Shown here: positions 24,797-35,118 of the stretch, in pieces | How positions within the stretch are numbered: position 1 is the first letter of the stretch | Layout: every line of letters begins with the position of its first letter | NCBI GenBank assembly: GCA_014281115.1 | Contig: JACONQ010000004.1 | Span: 1,922,001-1,986,000 of the forward strand | Direction of reading: 5' to 3' | Length of the DNA stretch: 64,000 bases | From: Laburnicola sp. R22_1 | Lineage: Eukaryota > Ascomycota > Dothideomycetes > Pleosporales > Didymosphaeriaceae | Made by a program: the position numbers and the translations under genes | Notes under the pieces: model-generated | Databases searched by the model: none | What the model was told of the DNA's origin: nothing | The model's input: only the letters and a program-made list of their open reading frames with translations

Positions 24797-25696
24797 TCAC
24801 GTATCCGCAAAAGGATCATCCGGATCAAACTCCCCACACCCAGGAACGACGCACGAGCTCGCCGTATGCATGAACTTGATCTTATGGTCCTCAACCCGAA
24901 TCATATGACTATCAGGCATAGGTTCCTGTCCCTGCGTGCGATCCAAGCCCGGAAACCCAACAAAGACATCCACAACGCCATGCTCCTCGTCGACAACGTA
25001 GCGCCGGTACGGCACAATGATGGTGCTGGGGAGAGCTTGTTCGCAGATGGCAGTCTCATTGTTCATGGTGCCGTTGGCGTAGAGGCCGCCTTCTACGCGG
25101 TAGCAGGGGAGACCCCAGGGGATGACGACGGATTTGTTGCCGAAGCGGTCGAAGTATAGGTCGCCGATTAGCTGTAGATACTCGCGTGTCTCCTGCTTCT
25201 CTTTTGGGATCGGTGGCCAGCTCTCAGCTGTGATGTATTGTAGCGCGGTGGTGGCGTTGAAAAGCCAGTCGCCTCGGTCTGTGACGACGCTCTCGAGAAG
25301 ACTCGCTTCCCCATCTCCGAACTCTATGCGGGTGTGGATGATGTAGGGATGTGGGTCTGTGGCTGCGACGATCTCGATGAAAGTTGCGCAGCGGACAGTG
25401 TCGTAGATACTATAATTGTAGTCGATCTTGATGGGGGTGGAGAGCGTGCTATTGGTGATGGTGAGGGGGACGTTGTTCTCGACGTAGGTGAAATCTGGAC
25501 CTGCGTAGTCGAGTACGCCGGAGGATGTGCCAGAGAGCTGGGCGGTGAGGTAGTCGGCTGCTGCGGCTTTGAGGAAGGAGCGGGTGCAATCGGCCGAGGC
25601 TTTGGAGGCAAGAGCCGCCAGAGCGAGGGAGATGAGCATGGCGAAGCTGAAGAGCAGTCCGACTGAAGTTGGTGAGGCACTAGTTGAAGGAACCAT
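24797..25696 (-). CDS. Secreted DUF8021-family protein
   Basis: Single-exon gene of 299 aa starting at the ATG at 25696. An N-terminal hydrophobic stretch (LLFSFAMLISLALAALASKA) is a signal peptide with likely cleavage before ADCTRS. The mature protein shows the DUF8021 pattern as I know it: a Cys-led helix with YLTAQLSG, then YVENNVPL, IYDTVRCATFIEIV, the signature VVTDRGDWLFNATTALQY, VVIPWGLPCYRVEGG and a final DSHMIRVED. Four or more cysteines and several NxT/S sequons fit an extracellular protein. No enzymatic role is established for the family. A broken paralogue lies about 4.5 kb away at 30181-30540. A MITE-like element sits about 570 bp upstream of the start. Confidence 0.85.
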   Translation of the reverse strand: MVPSTSASPTSVGLLFSFAMLISLALAALASKASADCTRSFLKAAAADYLTAQLSGTSSGVLDYAGPDFTYVENNVPLTITNSTLSTPIKIDYNYSIYDTVRCATFIEIVAATDPHPYIIHTRIEFGDGEASLLESVVTDRGDWLFNATTALQYITAESWPPIPKEKQETREYLQLIGDLYFDRFGNKSVVIPWGLPCYRVEGGLYANGTMNNETAICEQALPSTIIVPYRRYVVDEEHGVVDVFVGFPGLDRTQGQEPMPDSHMIRVEDHKIKFMHTASSCVVPGCGEFDPDDPFADT

Positions 25697-26262
25697 GTCC
25701 TTTTATACAGCACCCTTCCAGGGCTGTGGTCGTGCTTTGCCGCGGGTGCGTACATGCGGTGATTACATACCCTGTTCCAAGGTTAAACAACCACCACGTG
25801 CTCGAGCGGCCCAGAACGTCCTCGGGTCGTAGGATGGTATGGCATCTGCCATGCGAGAGCGGTCCGCGTTCCCACGAAGCACGTACGCAATCCTTCCCGT
25901 CCAAACAAGTTCATCGCCGAGCAGACACAACACCAGATCCGAAGACTGGCGTTCAATGACCTCTGTGGATCGAGAAGGAAAATGTGGTGGGGCAGACGGG
26001 CGTGCCCCCCACCTCATATAGGTACCTGCAGGCGTTTGGCGTTTTGTCGAAGTTCTGGCGAAGATCTCTGCGAGGCCGTGGCTCCTAGAGGTACCGGTAC
26101 TTCTGATGGTAGGATCCGGCAATATAGATTGTTGGGCTGATTGTTGGATGTTTTGGACATATCCCTGGCCGGCCGTGTAGTACGTAAAGGTACATCACGC
26201 CGTCAGACCAGACGAGATGCGGTAGGCGATTTTCCAAGCGATGGAGTCCGGATGTTTGGTAG

Positions 26263-26413
26263 CACCAGGTGGTGCGATAATTCGTGAGGCCTTTACAAGA
26301 CGCACAGGACAAAAGTCTAAGTACTATATGTTACTCTAGAATAGGGAATGCAAATATTAACTATACTCTAACTTTTTAGCTAAAGGCCTTACGGATTGTT
26401 GCATCGCCTGGTG
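26263..26413. mobile_element. MITE-like element, copy A
   Basis: The 151-bp segment starts CACCAGGTGGTGCGATAA and ends with the near reverse complement ...TTGCATCGCCTGGTG. The imperfect terminal inverted repeats are about 30 bp each and run in to AGGCCTTTA on both sides. A second copy at 49505-49656 matches over its whole length. It has no coding capacity. No clean target duplication could be read. The copies also share a few bases (ttggtagc) just outside the left end, so the true border may be slightly further out. Confidence 0.75.
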
Positions 26414-26677
26414 GGGGTTTGGGGAGTATTCACGAAGCGCGTAGCTCCACCACTTGCACGAGGTGAAGGACGGGGACAGCACTGACGTCACGCCGCAACG
26501 GAGCGTCTGGGAGGCCGAAAGGATGTGCGCACAGAGAGTCGCAGGTGAATGCAGAAAAAGAGAGGTTGGCGGGGTGGCTGGGTGGCTGGGAGGGCGTTTG
26601 CCGCGACGCACAATGCATTGACCTCCGCGATCAGCCTCTCACCCACCCGCCGTCGCAACCTCTCCCTCTCTCCCTCC

Positions 26678-26678
<1 letters not shown>

Positions 26679-26722
<44 letters not shown>
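26679..26722. repeat. (TC)22 microsatellite in the AT-hook gene promoter
   Basis: An uninterrupted 44-nt TC run ends 64 nt before the ATG of the downstream gene, embedded in a longer pyrimidine-rich tract. Pyrimidine tracts close to fungal start sites often mark the transcription start; this one may vary in length between strains. Confidence 0.85.
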
Positions 26723-26726
<4 letters not shown>

Positions 26727-26786
26727 ACAACCCCAAGCCATTGCAATTACGCGCCTTCTTTGCGCAACTTGACATTCGTCTTTGCA

Positions 26787-28289
26787 ATGGCACCGCGGAA
26801 AGCACCTATCGCGCAGCGCAGCTCCGCGCGCACCAAGCCCGCAGCTGCCGCACCCGCACAAGATACGCCCAAGCGGAGGGGTCGCGCTCCCAAAACTGCC
26901 GCCCCAGCTGAGCCAATGGAGCCTGCGGAGCCAGCTGCGACTCCCAAGAAGCGCGGCCGTCCGGCGAAGCCAAAGATCGAGGAAGTCGTCGCCGAGGTCG
27001 AAGAGCCCAAGAAACGCGGTCGCGGTCGCAAATCAGCAGCGGCCGCTGCCGAACCTGAGCCTGAGCCCGAGGCTGTCGTCGAAGAGGTCCCCGCCCCCAA
27101 GAAGCGCGCCGGTCGCCCGCCCAAAGCAGACGTCGCCGCTGTAGCAGAGGCACCTGCCACTCCGAAGCGTCGAGGCCGCAAGCCCAAGGACGCCGTCGAC
27201 TTGAATCGCGTCGCCGGCGCGTCGCGTGTCGGCAAGCGTTCCTCACCACGCCGCAAAGCTGCCACCAAGGCGCCCGCTGCTGCTCCTCGCTCCACGCGGA
27301 CGCGCGTCGCGCCCGAGCCCGAGCCGAAGAAGGCTCCTGTCAAAGAAGCGCCCAAGCCCAAGAAGGCTCCAGTCAAGGAAGCGTCCAAGCCGAAGAAGCG
27401 CATGGGTCGGCCGCCCAAGAATGCTGCCGCCGCCGTCGCCGCTACACCTACCAAGACGGCGGCTGAGCGCAAGACCAAGGACGCGCGCATCGCCAAACCG
27501 GAGGCTAAGCCCCGCAAGAAGAGAGGCATCACCTTGCTCGAAGTGCCGGACAAATACGCCAGGGCCGTCGAGGAGTACCTGCAGGAGCTCATCGTCGTTG
27601 ACGAGGCTGAGGAAGAGGCTGCTGCTGATCTAGCGGCCGTCGAAGCCGAGGAAGAGAATGCGGGTGGCCACGCCGACGTTGTCATGGAAGGCTCAGACGC
27701 TGCTCCGGTGCCCGAGGGCAACGGCGCCGAGGAGCACGAAGATGATGATGAGGCCGAGCTGGAGCGCCGAGATGACGATTCCGGCGAGGATATGATTGAG
27801 GTTGAAGTCCAGCCAGAGGATAGGAGTGAGGCTGAGGCTCAGCCAGAGGAAGACCTAACGGAGGCGATGGAGGAGATTGCGGAAGAGGTTCCTGAGGACG
27901 CTGCTGAGGAAGTCGCCCAAGAGATCGCCGAGGTGCAGGCTGACATCGACGCCGACATTGACGTCGAGATTGCGGATGCCGGAGAAGAGTCCATCGAGAT
28001 TGAAGATGCTGGAGAGCAGACCGTCGAGATCACTGAGGTGTCCGAGGTCCAGCACATCGAGATGGAAGAGCCACAAGATGCCGACCAGGGCACTGCCGAG
28101 CTCGACATCCAACAAGAGATCATGGAGGTCACCGAGTCGGCCCCTCAGGATGAGCCAGACTCTCTTTTCGACGCTACCATGGACGACAGCGAGGGTGGTG
28201 TCGCCGACGATCTCGCTCCCTCCGCTCCTCCGAGTGCCATCCCCGTCGCTCAAATGATGCCCACCGCGTCCTTTGCGTTCACCCACTAA
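26787..28289 (+). CDS. AT-hook DNA-binding protein with acidic C-terminal half
   Basis: Single exon, 500 aa, starting MAPRKAPIAQRS; an in-frame TTG upstream is not needed. The first half is basic and Ala/Pro/Lys-rich, with at least six AT-hook-type cores: KRRGRAPK, KKRGRPAKP, KKRGRGRK, KRAGRPPK, KRRGRKPK and KRMGRPPK. These bind the minor groove of AT-rich DNA. A short conserved-looking stretch near residues 250-270 (GITLLEVPDKYARAVEEYL) bridges to a long Glu/Asp-rich region (about 275-480). The layout, many hooks followed by an acid tail, suggests a chromatin-associated architectural protein in the nucleus. The partner and targets are unknown. GC-rich codon use is normal for the region. Confidence 0.85.
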   Translation: MAPRKAPIAQRSSARTKPAAAAPAQDTPKRRGRAPKTAAPAEPMEPAEPAATPKKRGRPAKPKIEEVVAEVEEPKKRGRGRKSAAAAAEPEPEPEAVVEEVPAPKKRAGRPPKADVAAVAEAPATPKRRGRKPKDAVDLNRVAGASRVGKRSSPRRKAATKAPAAAPRSTRTRVAPEPEPKKAPVKEAPKPKKAPVKEASKPKKRMGRPPKNAAAAVAATPTKTAAERKTKDARIAKPEAKPRKKRGITLLEVPDKYARAVEEYLQELIVVDEAEEEAAADLAAVEAEEENAGGHADVVMEGSDAAPVPEGNGAEEHEDDDEAELERRDDDSGEDMIEVEVQPEDRSEAEAQPEEDLTEAMEEIAEEVPEDAAEEVAQEIAEVQADIDADIDVEIADAGEESIEIEDAGEQTVEITEVSEVQHIEMEEPQDADQGTAELDIQQEIMEVTESAPQDEPDSLFDATMDDSEGGVADDLAPSAPPSAIPVAQMMPTASFAFTH

Positions 28290-29167
28290 GGACGAAGCAT
28301 TGCATTATCGACTCAAATTACTATGAGACAGCGCCATCATTTCAACACGCAAGTACACCAAATGGCGATCCTGATCTGTACAAAACACAAATCTCGGCTT
28401 TTCGGCGTTTCACCGGACGGCGTTCATCATTCTTGCGACTCGCTTTCAAAACAGCCGTCTCCCGACGCAGCATCATTCAGCTCTCGCGGGCGCTTCGTCA
28501 CGCGGTATCCCGCTATGAACATTCTCTCTCGCCCGCTTGGATACAGTGGCATGCTCAGGCTTGAATGTGCGGTAAAAGGAAGGAAGGAAGGAGGGAGGGA
28601 GGGAAATGGCTGGCGCATATGATCTCATTCATTCTCATTTCCATCTTCATACAGGCGTGCGAATGTCTCATGTCACATGCTCGTTCTGCATGTTTCGGAC
28701 GATTCAACGCCCTCCTCCGTCTCTCTTGTCATCTGCGTGTCTTCTTTTCTCTTCTTCTCTAGGCTTTCTTGTACATGGTGACTGCGCGTGGATGAGGTAT
28801 GCGCGCGCTTTCCTCTGTGCCTTCCCTTCTGGAGGTTGAGGTATACGGTACGATACGATACGATATGCAATGGATTTTTCTCTAGCTTTGGATGTGCTTG
28901 CTTGGTGGTTGTGAAGCGTTTGTTGTGGAAGATCACTGACCTTTACTAAGTTAAATACCACTACGGCAAACGATCCGCCTGCAATAGAACGCTACGGCAA
29001 ACATGCCGTCAATAGCCGACACGCGCTCTCGCGATTGGTACGAAGGTGGGGCAAGTCTATCAACCACATCAACATAAACATAGGCGCGCAAAACCAATTC
29101 CCACCCAACCAACCCCCAATCCAACAACCACACCTTGTACAAAAAAACCCCTCCTATCCCACCCAAC
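28290..29167. other. Intergenic region with simple repeats
   Basis: No gene supported. Contains a purine microsatellite (ggaaggaaggaaggaggg, about 28576-28600) and a short (cgata)n run near 28850-28866. The last 150 bp before 29168 are the A/C-rich leader of the aldolase gene. Confidence 0.5.
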
Positions 29168-30106
29168 ATGAAAGTCCCCCAACCCGGCGTCTGGACCCCC
29201 GCAGTAACCTTCTTCGACCCCACCACCGGCGCCCTCGACCTAGACGCCCAAAAGAAATACTTCCACTACCTCTCCACCTCCGGAATAACGGGACTCGTCG
29301 TCCTTGGCTCCAACGCCGAAGCCTTCCTCCTCACGCGCGAAGAACGCATTTCCCTCATCCGCACCGCCCGCTCCGCCGTCGGCCCCTCGTACCCCCTCCT
29401 CGTTGGCATCAGCGGCTTCTCCGTCATCCAAACTCTCGAATACGCCCAGGAAGCCCACTCCGCAGGCGCAGACTTCGGCCTCTTGCTACCTGCAAGCTAC
29501 TACGGCCCCGCGACGACCCCCCAAGTCGTAAACACCTTCTTCGACGACGTCGCGCAAAAGAGCCCCCTCCCCATCGTCATCTACAACTTCCCCGCACAAT
29601 GCAACGGCGTAGACCTCGACTCGATCACCATCGCCGCCCTCGCGAAGCGCAACCCAGGCAAAATCGTAGGCGTGAAGTTAACCTGTGGGAGCGTGGCGAA
29701 AATCACGCGGCTGACGGCTGAATTGTCGCCTGAGGCGTTCACCACGTTTGGGGGGCAGTCTGATTTTTTGATCGGCGGGCTCGCGGTCGGGAGTCAGGGG
29801 TGTGTGGCTGCGTTTTCGAACATCTTTCCCAAGACGATTTCGCGCATTTATTCGCTTTATGTAGACGGGAAGGTGCAGGAGGCGTTGGAGTTGCAGAGGA
29901 AGGCGGCGCTGGCGGAGAGCCCGGTTAAGGCGGGGATTGCGAGTACCAAGTTTGCGGTTAGTCAGTTCAGTGCGGTTACGGCGGGGATTGAGGGTGCGGA
30001 GGAGAAGTTGCTGCCTAGGAGGCCGTATTTGCCGGTTGGGGAGGAGGTCAAGGGGAATATTAGGAGGGTTATGGCGGAGTTGGATGGGATTGAGAGGGCG
30101 TTGTAG
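29168..30106 (+). CDS. DapA-family (class I) aldolase, probably 4-hydroxy-2-oxoglutarate aldolase-like
   Basis: Single exon, 312 aa, the usual length of dihydrodipicolinate synthase-family proteins. The start is the ATG at 29168 (MKVPQPGVWTPAVTFF). The Schiff-base lysine is Lys170 in IVGVKLTCG; the catalytic tyrosine is Tyr139 in VIYNFPAQ. The substrate-loop GTTGE of bacterial DapA is replaced by GSNAEA. Fungi make lysine by the aminoadipate route, so a true DapA role is unlikely. Fungal relatives cleave 2-oxo acids (4-hydroxy-2-oxoglutarate or 3-deoxy-hexulosonates from sugar-acid breakdown). Which substrate is used cannot be told from sequence. Probably cytosolic or mitochondrial; no clear targeting peptide. 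Confidence 0.85.
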   Translation: MKVPQPGVWTPAVTFFDPTTGALDLDAQKKYFHYLSTSGITGLVVLGSNAEAFLLTREERISLIRTARSAVGPSYPLLVGISGFSVIQTLEYAQEAHSAGADFGLLLPASYYGPATTPQVVNTFFDDVAQKSPLPIVIYNFPAQCNGVDLDSITIAALAKRNPGKIVGVKLTCGSVAKITRLTAELSPEAFTTFGGQSDFLIGGLAVGSQGCVAAFSNIFPKTISRIYSLYVDGKVQEALELQRKAALAESPVKAGIASTKFAVSQFSAVTAGIEGAEEKLLPRRPYLPVGEEVKGNIRRVMAELDGIERAL

Positions 30107-30180
30107 GGGGGAGTTTTGTAGGGGGTTGGTTAGTGCTGGTGTTGTTTAAAGCTATGGCATGGTCCGATGTCGAAAAGTTT

Positions 30181-30540
30181 TGTAGTCTTCCGTCTCTCGT
30201 CTGCACCGAGCAATTCCACCCCGTCCCCTTCACCACCGGCATCCCCTCCCGCCCGCTAAACATCACCTCGCGCCGCAGCTTCTACGACGACGTCCTCTGC
30301 ACCGCCTCCACGCAGTACATTGTCCTCGACGCCGCGCACCCGTAGGTCATCGGCACCCGCTTCGAAGCCGACGGCATGAACATGACCAAGATTGAGACGC
30401 TGGTTACCGACGAGGGCGATTGGGCGTTTAATGCCACAGGGTACGCGGTGTGGGATGGGGGCGAAGATTGGAGCGAGATTGAGAGAGATGTTTCGATGGG
30501 CGCGGGGGATGCGTATAGGCGGCCTGTTCGGGACTACGGC
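30181..30540 (+). pseudogene. Fragment of a second DUF8021 gene
   Basis: A plus-strand frame reads RPLNITSRRSFYDDVLCTAS, then after an in-frame TAG at 30343-30345 continues VIGTRFEADGMNMTKIETLV and TDEGDWAFNATGYAVWDGG. This is the central DUF8021 signature also seen in the intact gene at 24797-25696. The signal peptide, the first conserved block and the C-terminal half are missing, and the sequence after about 30540 is unrelated. The stop falls where relatives have Tyr. The fragment is not functional and probably comes from an old duplication. Confidence 0.75.
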
Positions 30541-30795
30541 CAGCCCAGGCAGGAGCTAGCCCCCAAAATTAGAGCGCCGAGCAGAGAGGCCCCATGCCTC
30601 GACCACTGACCTCGCCCTGTCTTCGTATCCTCCACTCGGCGCCACGCCTCAGCCTTACCAATGAAGGCAGCTCGACACTGCTCTGTCAGCCGCCTTGCGC
30701 AGGGCTGAAAACCTTTAAAATGGATGCAAATCCTCGAAGCGCGCGTTGTATTACGCCCTGCTGCTCCCTTCTGTCAAGCTTCGACCTGGGGCACA

Positions 30796-33565
30796 ATGTC
30801 AATGGTATCCTGGAAGTATGCCGTGACAGTGGTAGCATGTGTCGTGACGGCTGCGGCCCAGAATCGTGAGTGAAGCCGGCTGCTGCGCGATGAGATGGCA
30901 TTGCTTACTCACAACCGTTTCGCAGTCTCCGTCAGTGCGTTTGCGAATACGACAGCCAGAACAACTGCGTCAACGGTAGTGAATTCGACGAATCAACCAG
31001 TACAAACGGCAAACAGCACGAGTGAGTCATCTCTGTTCAGTACGGTCGAGAATCAGCCATTCGACTACTAAAGAGCAAACGATACAGTCTGCATGACCCG
31101 CATACTGACTCTGTCAAGGTCGCAATCCCGTCCAAATTTGCGATGACCTCCAGTCTTCGTATTGGAATGCCTCCTATTCCTACAAACCAACGTCTTGCTC
31201 GACAACCGTAGTCACCAGCTTCTACAATTACACCATACCGGGGACAACAACGACATACAGCTGCACAAGCACATGCGACGAGACGGCGCCTTTTGCCGGC
31301 AAAATTTGCTACGCCGATTCCAAGACCATTCTTACCACGTCCCTGGACATCCATACTGGATTCGTAACCGAAACTAGTCGGTCTTGCGAAAAGTACCCAG
31401 GTCCGTCCCCCACCTGCAGCGTGGGACTGTCCGACTGCGTCAGTCTTTGGAGTAGCTTCAAATCTGCAGACAAAGAGTGGAGCAGCGCAGATGCGATAAC
31501 TCCTCCTCCTCCGAGTATTACAGCCTCGCCGGTGGAACCCTTTTGCGCGACCTGCAAGGCAAACAAGTGCACAATAGATCGTGCGAGCGCGGATCTCTAT
31601 TTCTGGCCACCTGCTGCCAATGCGACGAGTCGCAACATGTGTGCGAGCATGCCCCAGGGAACATGGGCCTCGCGACCTCCGGATTTCCCCAATACCAGTA
31701 AGTAATGACAAGCTTCTTTGTTTATGAACACATAGCTAAAACGAATAGCTTGGACTGAGGTTACTACTGGCCCGTACGCCGTCGTGAATGGAAACACCTT
31801 TTATTCCGGCAACGTGTACATCTCCATTGCTTCGATAGAGGCTCATTGGCCATGTCAATCCACACTCACGCGTTACAACTCCATCATGACGCTCGCCTCA
31901 TCTGACGTGCATACCATGCGCGGCTACCCCCTCAACAACATCCCCTGGGCCGTAAACTACGCCGACTTCCAGGAGCCGGTCCCTTACAGCGCTTGGTACG
32001 GCCATCCCGAGTGCAACATTCGACTTCCTCCGTGTTCGGTCGTGTTCCCGGGTGAATACAGACCTCAACTCGTCATGCCCGCCGCTATCCGTCAATTCGA
32101 TCCTGCATGGGCCGATTGCTCTTTGGGATTCTTCGGCCTTCATGATCCCCCCATTGCGCTCAAATCTGTCGGGAATTTTCTACCATCGGCATCTAGCATG
32201 GGACCAGCTGAGCCGATTGTGACGCCAAGTGATCCCCCAGCATCTTTGTCGACACCGGCTACGCCTGCTGACCCCCCTGTGACACCAACTGCGCAGCCTA
32301 CTTCGTCACCTGGAAATCCCCAGGATCCTAGTGAGCCCAGCGATCCAGAAGATCCCCCAAGTGACCCGAATGATCCAAGCGATCCGCCAAACAATCCAAA
32401 CGATCCAAACAATCCTGACACCCCTCCTGCTAACCCTCCAACCAATCCCTCCAACCCAGGCAACCAACCCAGCAATCCCAATAACCCTGAAAACCCACCA
32501 AACAATCCCCCAAATAACCCCAATAATCCTGGAAACCCTCCAAACAGCCCAGGAAGTCCTCCCAACAACGGCCAGCCCGGTCCTACAACCCCCCCAAGCA
32601 ACCCCAACCCAGGCGCAATAACTATTACCAACGCGCCCGGCGGTCCCATCCTCGCAGACCCCACAGGCGGCATCATCATCAACCCTGGCACCACGCTCCA
32701 GCCCGGCGATGCCCCCATTATAATTTCAGGGACCACCATCAGCGCCGCCCCCACGGGCGTCATTATAATCGATCCCACCGGCACACGGACACTCCCGTTC
32801 CAAATCACATCCACTGGCGCCGGTCAAGTTACCATTACAGCAGGCGGATCAACGCTCGTCGCCAACCCCGAAGGTATCGTCGTTGCACCTGGGACTACGC
32901 TTCGTCCTGGCGATCCCCCGGTCGTTATATCAGGGACGACATTAAGCGCAGCACCAACAGGCGTTGTGGTAATCGGTCCATCAGGCACGCAAACAATCCC
33001 ATTCGAGAACCTGCCGGGCCAAATGACCATCACGGCAGGCGATTCCACCCTTCTCGCAGGCCCCTCTGGCATCGTCGTCGCACCTGGAACTACCCTGTAT
33101 CCAGGCGACGCGCCTCTCACCATCGACGGGATAACACTCAGCATTGGACCGAGCGGTATCGTTGTCGTGGGGACGGACGGTGGCACAAGGACAATCGCGC
33201 TGCCTACTGGCTCGGGAACCACCGAGATCACGCTCACGCTTGCCAACGGCGATGTAGTCACTGCTACAAGTGCGAATGGCCAAGTCGTTGTGCAGGGCGT
33301 TACGCTGAGTCCTGATAATCCTGTTGCGACACTGCCCGGGGGAGAGGTTGTGAGTCTGGGATCGTCGGGAGTGGTCCTGGGCACGGGAACGAGGTTAAGT
33401 ACGGCTGTGTTTGCGGATCCTACGGGTTCGGGGACGGGTACGGGAGCTGTTGGTGGTGGTGGTGGGGGTCCGACTGGTTTTCCCGGGAAGGGGAGTAGTA
33501 TTGTGGTGAGGTGGGAGGGTGTTGTGCTGGGGATAGTGAGCGTGCTTCTCGTGGTGGTGTTATGA
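30796..33565 (+). CDS. Large secreted, probably GPI-anchored cell-wall protein with Asn/Pro stalk and four repeats
   Basis: Four exons (30796-30865, 30926-31021, 31119-31697, 31749-33565) give 853 aa. A signal peptide (WKYAVTVVACVVTAAAQ) is encoded by exon 1. A cysteine-containing ectodomain (about 55-430) with motifs such as CDDLQSSYWNASYSY follows. Next is a low-complexity stalk of about 120 residues built from N-P-P, D-P and S-P units. Four degenerate repeats of about 58 residues come after it, with the recurring core GIVVAPGTTL.PGD.P..I.G and GTRT or GTQT. The end is Gly/Thr-rich, then has a hydrophobic tail (VVLGIVSVLLVVVL) with no residues after it, typical of a GPI attachment signal. 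I do not recognise a named family; a wall adhesin or structural protein is the best inference. Confidence 0.8.
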
Positions 33566-35118
33566 TGAGTATGAGTATGAGTATGACTTAAGATAGAATT
33601 TGGTTAATGTATTGTGTGGTTGAATCATGACAATGATACCCTAATATGATAGAGACTCTATAAAGACTACTTGCGCATAGGAGTGCTTTCTCTACTCTCT
33701 ACTCTCTTCCTTCTCTCTCTCTCTCTCTCCTATCCCAACCCCAAGCTATATGTCCTCCTCTTTGTGTAGTATATAAACGCACACTACCCACTCACTGCCT
33801 ATGGGATTGGTGCACACGCTAACGCAACTGGGAGAAAGAGGCAAAGTGTATTCAAGCCTGTGCAAGTTTTCCACCTACCATTTGGTGAAGAGCAGTCCAT
33901 GTCTTGTCTGACTGTCAGCTTTCTGGGAAGTCACCGCTGGCATGAAATTTTTCCACGTGAGCCACTTGTGGCGGGGCGTCGGGGCCACGTTCACCCCCAT
34001 GAAATAATTCGTGTCCGATGCTAAGACCTAGATAGCCAACAATACAGTATACAAACTATATCTATAGTTTAGTTAATATGATCAAGAAGACTTCGCGCAC
34101 TCTCGGTACACGGTATAACGCTGTTATGGAAAGCTGTAGGGGTGCTAGAAAAACGCTTTGAAACAAGGTAAAGCACAAACTCCAAACCCAAGGACGACAC
34201 ATAGTTTCCGCACCAAAGTGCATGCGCGCACAAACTACCAGTGGCCCCATCTCCTCCCCTCTCCCCACCAAACCACTCACGCACACCTACCTCCCAAAAG
34301 AAAACCAAAAAAAAAAAAACCTTTTCAAATCGCCCGCCCATATCTATGTACCACATTCCGCCTTAACGCAGCGCAACAACCTACGCCACACACCATCCAT
34401 CCCACTCACATTTATACAGAAACAAATAAACAGGATAAATGAACAAACACAACAAGAACAAAAGAGTCGCAAGACCAGCCAGCCGACCACACACACCGTC
34501 AGAAAGCCATGCGCATCACCAACGCACCAACGCACCCAAGCCCTCCCCCTCCCACCACTCCAATCCACCACCAACCGATAAAGAACCCCACAATAGCCAA
34601 GCCAGCGCTAACCCCAAAAACAGGATCGGCCATCCAAAACGGAATAACCCACCATGCACGCAATACTGACACGCAGCAATGCGGCGCAGAAGCGAGCCTG
34701 CTGCGCGCGTAGAACAATTTCAGTGGAGACGCGGAGTTCGTTGGAAAGCGCCTGCCGCAATTTTTACCATGGATGCGTTCGTTGATAACAGACTTCGAAA
34801 GAGAGATAGCGTCGAGGTGGCAGTGGCAACGCGGGCCGAAGGAGTCGGTCGGTGACCTCCGGGGGTACGTACCGTTGGACCAGACGCCGCATACGAACAT
34901 CCGTCGACATCGACGATGGATGGAGCGAGCGTTGACATGGAAAAAACGCCGCATGCACCCCACTCTGGGCGTAATCGTGCAAAACGTCCAGATTCGTCAT
35001 CATTGGTGAAGACATTCTTCCGTAAGCGAGAAATGGCATCAGATGACCCTTTCCAAAGAAAGGCAAATCGAGACACCGTTCGTATCCCAACGCCGCCCGC
35101 TCAGCGGGCAACAAGCGG
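33566..35118. other. Intergenic region between convergent genes
   Basis: No gene is supported. A (CT)n run lies at 33712-33729 and an A12 run at about 34307-34319. Several short open frames, such as 34222-34581, have biased A/C composition and no motif. It contains the 3' ends of the wall-protein gene and of the ACT-domain gene. Confidence 0.5.

Noticed and set aside
26747..27721. 324-codon open frame opposite the AT-hook gene
   Set aside because: Ala/Ser/Gly-rich antisense of a GC-rich repetitive coding sequence, with no motif; the plus-strand protein has clear AT-hooks.
29168..30106. Calling the DapA-family gene a lysine-biosynthesis enzyme
   Set aside because: Ascomycetes make lysine through aminoadipate, and the substrate loop differs from bacterial DapA.
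32140..33384. Gly/Val-rich minus-strand frames under the wall-protein repeats
   Set aside because: Mirror of the repetitive plus-strand sequence; no independent start context or motif.
34222..34581. A/C-rich 119-codon frame
   Set aside because: Low-complexity Thr/Pro/Gln/Asn composition from A/C-rich DNA, with no conserved features.
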